A stretch of DNA of 64,000 bases from Streptomyces goshikiensis (GTDB taxonomy: Bacteria; Actinomycetota; Actinomycetes; Streptomycetales; Streptomycetaceae), in the NCBI RefSeq assembly GCF_014650555.1, contig NZ_BMVE01000006.1, positions 124,001 through 188,000 of the forward strand, written 5' to 3'. This document shows positions 60,698 to 64,000 of the stretch, in pieces; positions within the stretch are counted from its first letter, which is position 1; each line of letters opens with the position of its first letter. Both the position numbers and the translations under genes were made by a program. The notes beneath the pieces were generated by a model. It was not told the DNA's origin, made no database searches, and saw only the letters and a list, made by a program, of their open reading frames with translations.

Positions 60698-62479
60698 CTA
60701 CCGGCGCGCGAAGGGCGCGACGGGGTTCTTGAGGGTGCCGATCAGCTGGAGGGCCGCCGCCGGGTCGGCGAGGTCGACCATCTGCTTGTTGTTGCGCAGC
60801 TGGAGGCGGTTCAGGCAGGACAGCTGGAACTCCTCCGCGAAGTAGTCGTACCGCTCGAAGCGCTCCGCGAGCTGCGGCATCGACTCCTGGTAGGCGTGGC
60901 CGCAGTCGGCGACCGCCTTCCAGAAGGTGTCCTCCTCGCAGATGCCCTCCGAGACCAGGATCGAGCCCAGGAAGCGGAAGAAGCAGTCGAACACGTCCGT
61001 AAAGATGGACAGCAGCTTCATGTCCTCCGGGATGTCCGCCCGGACCCGCTCGACCGCGGGCGGCAGGACCGCGTCCGGGTCCATGACCACGATCTCCTCG
61101 GCGATGTCCTTGAAGATCGCCCGCTTCACCACGCCGCCCTCGATGACGAGGATGGTGTTCTCGCCGTGCGGCATGTACGCGAGGTCGTACTGGTAGAAGC
61201 AGTGCAGCAGCGGGACCAGGTACGCCTTGAGGTAGGAGCGCAGCCACTCCTCGGGCGTCAGGCCCGACTCCGCGATCAGGGCGCCGACGAAGGACTTGCC
61301 CTCGGAGTCCACGTGCAGGAGCGAGGCCATCGTCGCGAGCCGCTCGCCGCCCCGGAGGGAGGCGACCGGGGACTCGCGCCACAGCGCCGCCAGCATCTTG
61401 CGGTACGGCGAGTAGCGGTCGGTGGCGCGCTCGTACTGGCGGTGGTGGTAGCCGATCGCCGCGCGCTCGCGGATGATCGAGAAGTCCACCGACCGCAAGA
61501 CCTCGTCGCCCTCGATGAGCTGGTGCAGCCAGTCGTTGATGGCCGGCGTGGCCTCCATGTACGCGGCCGACAGGCCCCGCATGAAGCCCATGTTGAGCAC
61601 CGAGATCGCCGTCTTGACGTAGTGCTTCTCGGGGGCGCTGGTGTTGAAGAACGTACGGATCGACTGCTGGGCCAGGTACGCGTCCGAGCCCTCGCCGAGC
61701 AGCACCAGACGGCGGTTCGCGATCTCGGCCGCGAAGGTGACCGTGGTCTTGTTCCACCACTGCCAGGGGTGGACCGGCAGCAGGTGGTAGTCCGCCAGGT
61801 CCAGGCCGAGCTCCGCCATCCGCGCCGAGAAGGCCGCGATGGTCCCCTCGCCCAGCTCCTCGCGGACGAACGAGTCGTAGTCCATGCCCGCGCCCGCCGT
61901 GAAGGTGGAGACGTCCTTGCGGGCCGCCACCCACACCAGGTGCACGGGGTTCGCGGTCTCCGGGGCGTACGAGAGGTACTCGTGCACGCCGAAGCCCAGG
62001 CGGCCGTTGTTGGCCACGAAGCAGGGGTGGCCCTCGGTCATGCCGGTCTCGATGTCCTGGAAGGAGGACTTGGCGAGGACGGCGGAGGAGACCTGCGGCT
62101 TCGTGTACTTGTAGCCCGAGCCCGCCAGGGTGGAGGAGATCTCCTCCAGGTAGACCGGCAGCACCTCGGGGCTCAGGCCCAGGGCCTCGCGCAGCTCGAT
62201 GTGGAAGTCGAGGGCGTCCAGCGGCAGCTCGGCGCCGTCGCGGTGGCGGGTGATGGAGGCCTCGTCCACGGCCCAGTGGTCCAGGGCGTGCAGCTGCGCC
62301 TCGAAGCGGTACTCCACGGTGCCGTCGTCGCTCCGCACGGAGTACGAGGAGCCGCCGAGCGGCTTCGGGGTCAGGAGTCGCTCGTGCGAGAACTCGGCCA
62401 GGCCCTTGCGGACCAGGGCGCGGTTCGCGCGGTCCCACAGCTCGGGGGAGAGGTGGGAGATGGCGTCGGTGAGGCTCAT
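60698..62479 (-). CDS. desD: Desferrioxamine synthetase (IucA/IucC family)
   Basis: 593 residues, an NRPS-independent siderophore synthetase. Characteristic segments are GHPCFVANNGRLGFGVHEYLSYAPE, HPWQWWNKTTVTFA, the ATP-site region in a run starting PTSAPEKHYVKTAISVLN-like (here NTSAPEKHYVKTAISVLN), and YMPHGENTILVIEGG. DesD joins and cyclises N-hydroxy-N-succinylcadaverine units to desferrioxamine E. It overlaps desC by 4 bases. An iron box would be expected before desA, outside the window. Confidence 0.95.
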   Translation of the reverse strand: MSLTDAISHLSPELWDRANRALVRKGLAEFSHERLLTPKPLGGSSYSVRSDDGTVEYRFEAQLHALDHWAVDEASITRHRDGAELPLDALDFHIELREALGLSPEVLPVYLEEISSTLAGSGYKYTKPQVSSAVLAKSSFQDIETGMTEGHPCFVANNGRLGFGVHEYLSYAPETANPVHLVWVAARKDVSTFTAGAGMDYDSFVREELGEGTIAAFSARMAELGLDLADYHLLPVHPWQWWNKTTVTFAAEIANRRLVLLGEGSDAYLAQQSIRTFFNTSAPEKHYVKTAISVLNMGFMRGLSAAYMEATPAINDWLHQLIEGDEVLRSVDFSIIRERAAIGYHHRQYERATDRYSPYRKMLAALWRESPVASLRGGERLATMASLLHVDSEGKSFVGALIAESGLTPEEWLRSYLKAYLVPLLHCFYQYDLAYMPHGENTILVIEGGVVKRAIFKDIAEEIVVMDPDAVLPPAVERVRADIPEDMKLLSIFTDVFDCFFRFLGSILVSEGICEEDTFWKAVADCGHAYQESMPQLAERFERYDYFAEEFQLSCLNRLQLRNNKQMVDLADPAAALQLIGTLKNPVAPFARR

Positions 62480-63060
62480 ATGGACTCTCCCGTCAGGCCG
62501 GTGGCCGCTTCGAACTGGGCGCGGGTGCAGAAGCTCAGCAGGGCTTCCTTCTCCGGCTTCGTCACGGGGCGCTCGGCGACGAAGCCGACGGCCTCGTTGA
62601 GGGCGTGCACGGCCGTGTTGTTCACGTCCGGCTCGACGACGACGCGCTCGGCCGCCGGGTCCGCGAAGACGGCCGCCATCACGGTGGTGATGACCGCGCG
62701 GGTGAAGCCGTGCAGCGGCGTGTCGCTCGGGGCGACGAGGAAGTGCATGCCGACGTCGCCGGGCTGGGCGTCGTACAGGCCGACGAGCTCCAGCTCGCTC
62801 GGGTCGTACGTCTCCATCAGGAACGCCGGGCGGCCCTCGTGCAGGCCGATGAAGGCCTGGTGGTGCTCGTGCGCCGCGATCCGCATGTACTCGCGCTCGA
62901 CGTCCGGCAGCGTGGCGTCCTGCATCATCCAGAACGAGGCCTTCGGGTGGGTGACCCAGCCGTGCAGCAGCTCCGCGTCGGCGAACGGGTCCAGCGGCCT
63001 CACGGAGAAGGTGCCCAGTTCCGCGTCGGTGCGGGCGTACAGGATTTCGGTGGTGCTCAT
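62476..63060 (-). CDS. desC: N-hydroxycadaverine acyltransferase (GNAT)
   Basis: 194 residues, a GNAT-family acyltransferase of the IucB/RhbD type. Features are FSVRPLDPFADAELLHGWVTHPKASFWMMQDA at the N-terminus and VVVEPDVNNTAVHALNEAVGFV near the end. It transfers succinyl or acetyl from CoA to N-hydroxycadaverine. The start overlaps the desB stop and its stop overlaps the desD start, so desB-C-D are translationally coupled. Confidence 0.93.
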   Translation of the reverse strand: MSTTEILYARTDAELGTFSVRPLDPFADAELLHGWVTHPKASFWMMQDATLPDVEREYMRIAAHEHHQAFIGLHEGRPAFLMETYDPSELELVGLYDAQPGDVGMHFLVAPSDTPLHGFTRAVITTVMAAVFADPAAERVVVEPDVNNTAVHALNEAVGFVAERPVTKPEKEALLSFCTRAQFEAATGLTGESI

Positions 63061-64000
63061 GCGTGCATGCCTTCCGGGGCCGCGAACTGCTGGAACGCGA
63101 TGGACTTCTCGACCTTGTAGTACTCGCGGCCGAGCAGCTCGCCGACGATGTACGCGTTGCGGTACGCGGCCATGCCGAGGTCGGGCGAGGTGATCGAGTG
63201 GTTGTGGGTCGTGCCGTTCTGGAGGTAGACCCCCTGGCCGGTGGTGTCCACGCTGTAGTTGCGGGCGGCGTCGAGGCGGCCGTGCCCGTCGAAGTTGAGG
63301 CGCGGACGGACCGGGTTCAGGAACTCGGGCACGACGTACTTGTAGCCGGTGGCCAGGACCAGGCCCTCGGTGGCGAGGGAGAAGTCCCGCTCCTGCTCCT
63401 CCTGGCGCAGCCCCAGGGCGTAGGTGCCCGTGGTGGTGTCGTACGCCGTGGTGTTCAGGGAGGTGTTGGTCAGCAGGGTGGTCGGGACGGGGCCCGGCAT
63501 GCTGACCTTCTTCTGGTAGAGCAGGTCGAAGATCTCGTTGATCAGATCGCCGTCGATGCCCTTGAAGAGGTTCTTCTGCTGGGTCTCCAGCCGGTAGCGG
63601 GTCTCCTCGGGGAGGGCGTGGAAGTAGTCCACGTACTCCGGCGAGGTCATCTCCAGCGTCAGCTTCGTGTATTCGAGCGGGAAGAAGCGCGGCGAGCGGG
63701 TGACCCAGTTGAGCTGGTAGCCGTGGACGTCGATCTCGGCGAGCAGGTCGTAGTAGATCTCGGCCGCGCTCTGGCCGGAGCCGATCAGGGTGATCGACTT
63801 CTTCTTCTGCAGCTCCTCCTTGTTCTGCATGTAGGAGGAGTTGTGCAGGAAGTCCCCGCCGAGGTTCGCGCAGGCCTGCGGGACGTAGGGCGAGGTGCCG
63901 GTGCCCAGGACCAGGCGGCGGGCCAGGTGGGTCTCGCCCTTGTCCGTGCGGACCTCGTAGAGCCCGGCGGCCTCGTCGTAGGTGACCTCGCTGACGGAGG
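63057..64000 (-). CDS. desB: Cadaverine N-monooxygenase, 3' part
   Basis: The frame is open to the window edge, so the N-terminal part of the gene is missing. The visible 314 residues include VLGTGTSPYVPQAC (the FAD-domain ATG-like motif), the NADPH-binding ITLIGSGQSAAEIYYDLL, and LVLATGYKYVVPEFL. This is the lysine/ornithine N-hydroxylase family; here it is the flavin monooxygenase that hydroxylates cadaverine, the first committed step after desA. The C-terminus ends FQQFAAPEGMHA. Confidence 0.94.
   Translation of the reverse strand, partial: SVSEVTYDEAAGLYEVRTDKGETHLARRLVLGTGTSPYVPQACANLGGDFLHNSSYMQNKEELQKKKSITLIGSGQSAAEIYYDLLAEIDVHGYQLNWVTRSPRFFPLEYTKLTLEMTSPEYVDYFHALPEETRYRLETQQKNLFKGIDGDLINEIFDLLYQKKVSMPGPVPTTLLTNTSLNTTAYDTTTGTYALGLRQEEQERDFSLATEGLVLATGYKYVVPEFLNPVRPRLNFDGHGRLDAARNYSVDTTGQGVYLQNGTTHNHSITSPDLGMAAYRNAYIVGELLGREYYKVEKSIAFQQFAAPEGMHA

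Noticed and set aside
60631..64000. DmdR iron box near the des genes
   Set aside because: The genes seen overlap by 4 bases and have no internal promoter. The iron box is expected before desA, outside the window.

Overview
The window is chromosomal DNA of a high-GC actinomycete, almost certainly a Streptomyces. Coding regions have strong G/C third positions. Typical streptomycete genes are present: adpA, a desferrioxamine cluster, the cellobiose/cellotriose (ceb) locus, chitin genes with DasR-type operators, and exported proteins with sortase signals. From memory, the order desB-desC-desD, hexosaminidase, glmS, adpA, orn, tRNA-His, cebR-cebEFG-bglC (45.5-64 kb) matches the S. coelicolor SCO2783-SCO2798 region, mirrored. 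No insertion sequence, prophage or CRISPR array was found.

Layout. 1-4.1 kb: the 3' end of a YidC-like insertase, a fumarylacetoacetate-hydrolase-family enzyme, and a Gfo/Idh/MocA oxidoreductase divergent from a ROK regulator across a near-perfect operator palindrome. 4.1-5.3 kb: a 66-bp tandem repeat and an LAXTG surface protein. 5.3-13.7 kb: an aminophosphonate locus with a GntR/UTRA regulator, FAD oxidoreductase, HAD phosphonatase-like enzyme, ABC importer and exported alkaline-phosphatase-superfamily enzyme. 13.8-20.6 kb: a NagD-like HAD phosphatase, a repeat-rich exported protein with a class F sortase, tRNA-Lys, a cell-wall NlpC/P60-like enzyme, and an SPFH protein with a 630-residue disordered head. 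20.7-31.9 kb: a chitin LPMO, acyl-CoA synthetase, TTA-containing lipoprotein, second tRNA-Lys, IclR regulator, LLM flavoenzyme, GH18 chitinase, GGDEF-EAL protein, M6 protease and third tRNA-Lys.

31.9-45.4 kb holds less familiar genes. The most interesting is an overlapping series on the minus strand: a PAP2 phosphatase, an Fe-S RecB/Cas4-type nuclease, a 523-residue unknown protein and a compact UPF1-like SF1 helicase. It looks like a split Dna2/AddB-like nuclease-helicase. An NsdA-like regulator, a spermidine-synthase fold protein, a two-component system and a DsbB pair follow. 45.5-54.2 kb is ceb-bglC, tRNA-His, orn, adpA and a small membrane protein. 54.5-64 kb has a universal stress protein, a SatP-like transporter, glmS, a DUF4429 protein, a GH20 hexosaminidase and desD-desC-desB (desB runs off the window).

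Themes. Polymer scavenging under specific repressors: chitin (LPMO, GH18, GH20, with dre-like sites of decreasing quality) and cello-oligosaccharides (a perfect CebR box). Development and second messengers: adpA, orn, a GGDEF-EAL protein and an NsdA-like regulator. adpA here has no TTA codon, while the only in-frame TTA found by eye lies in a small lipoprotein gene. Function calls rest on motifs and remembered family features; no database search was possible.
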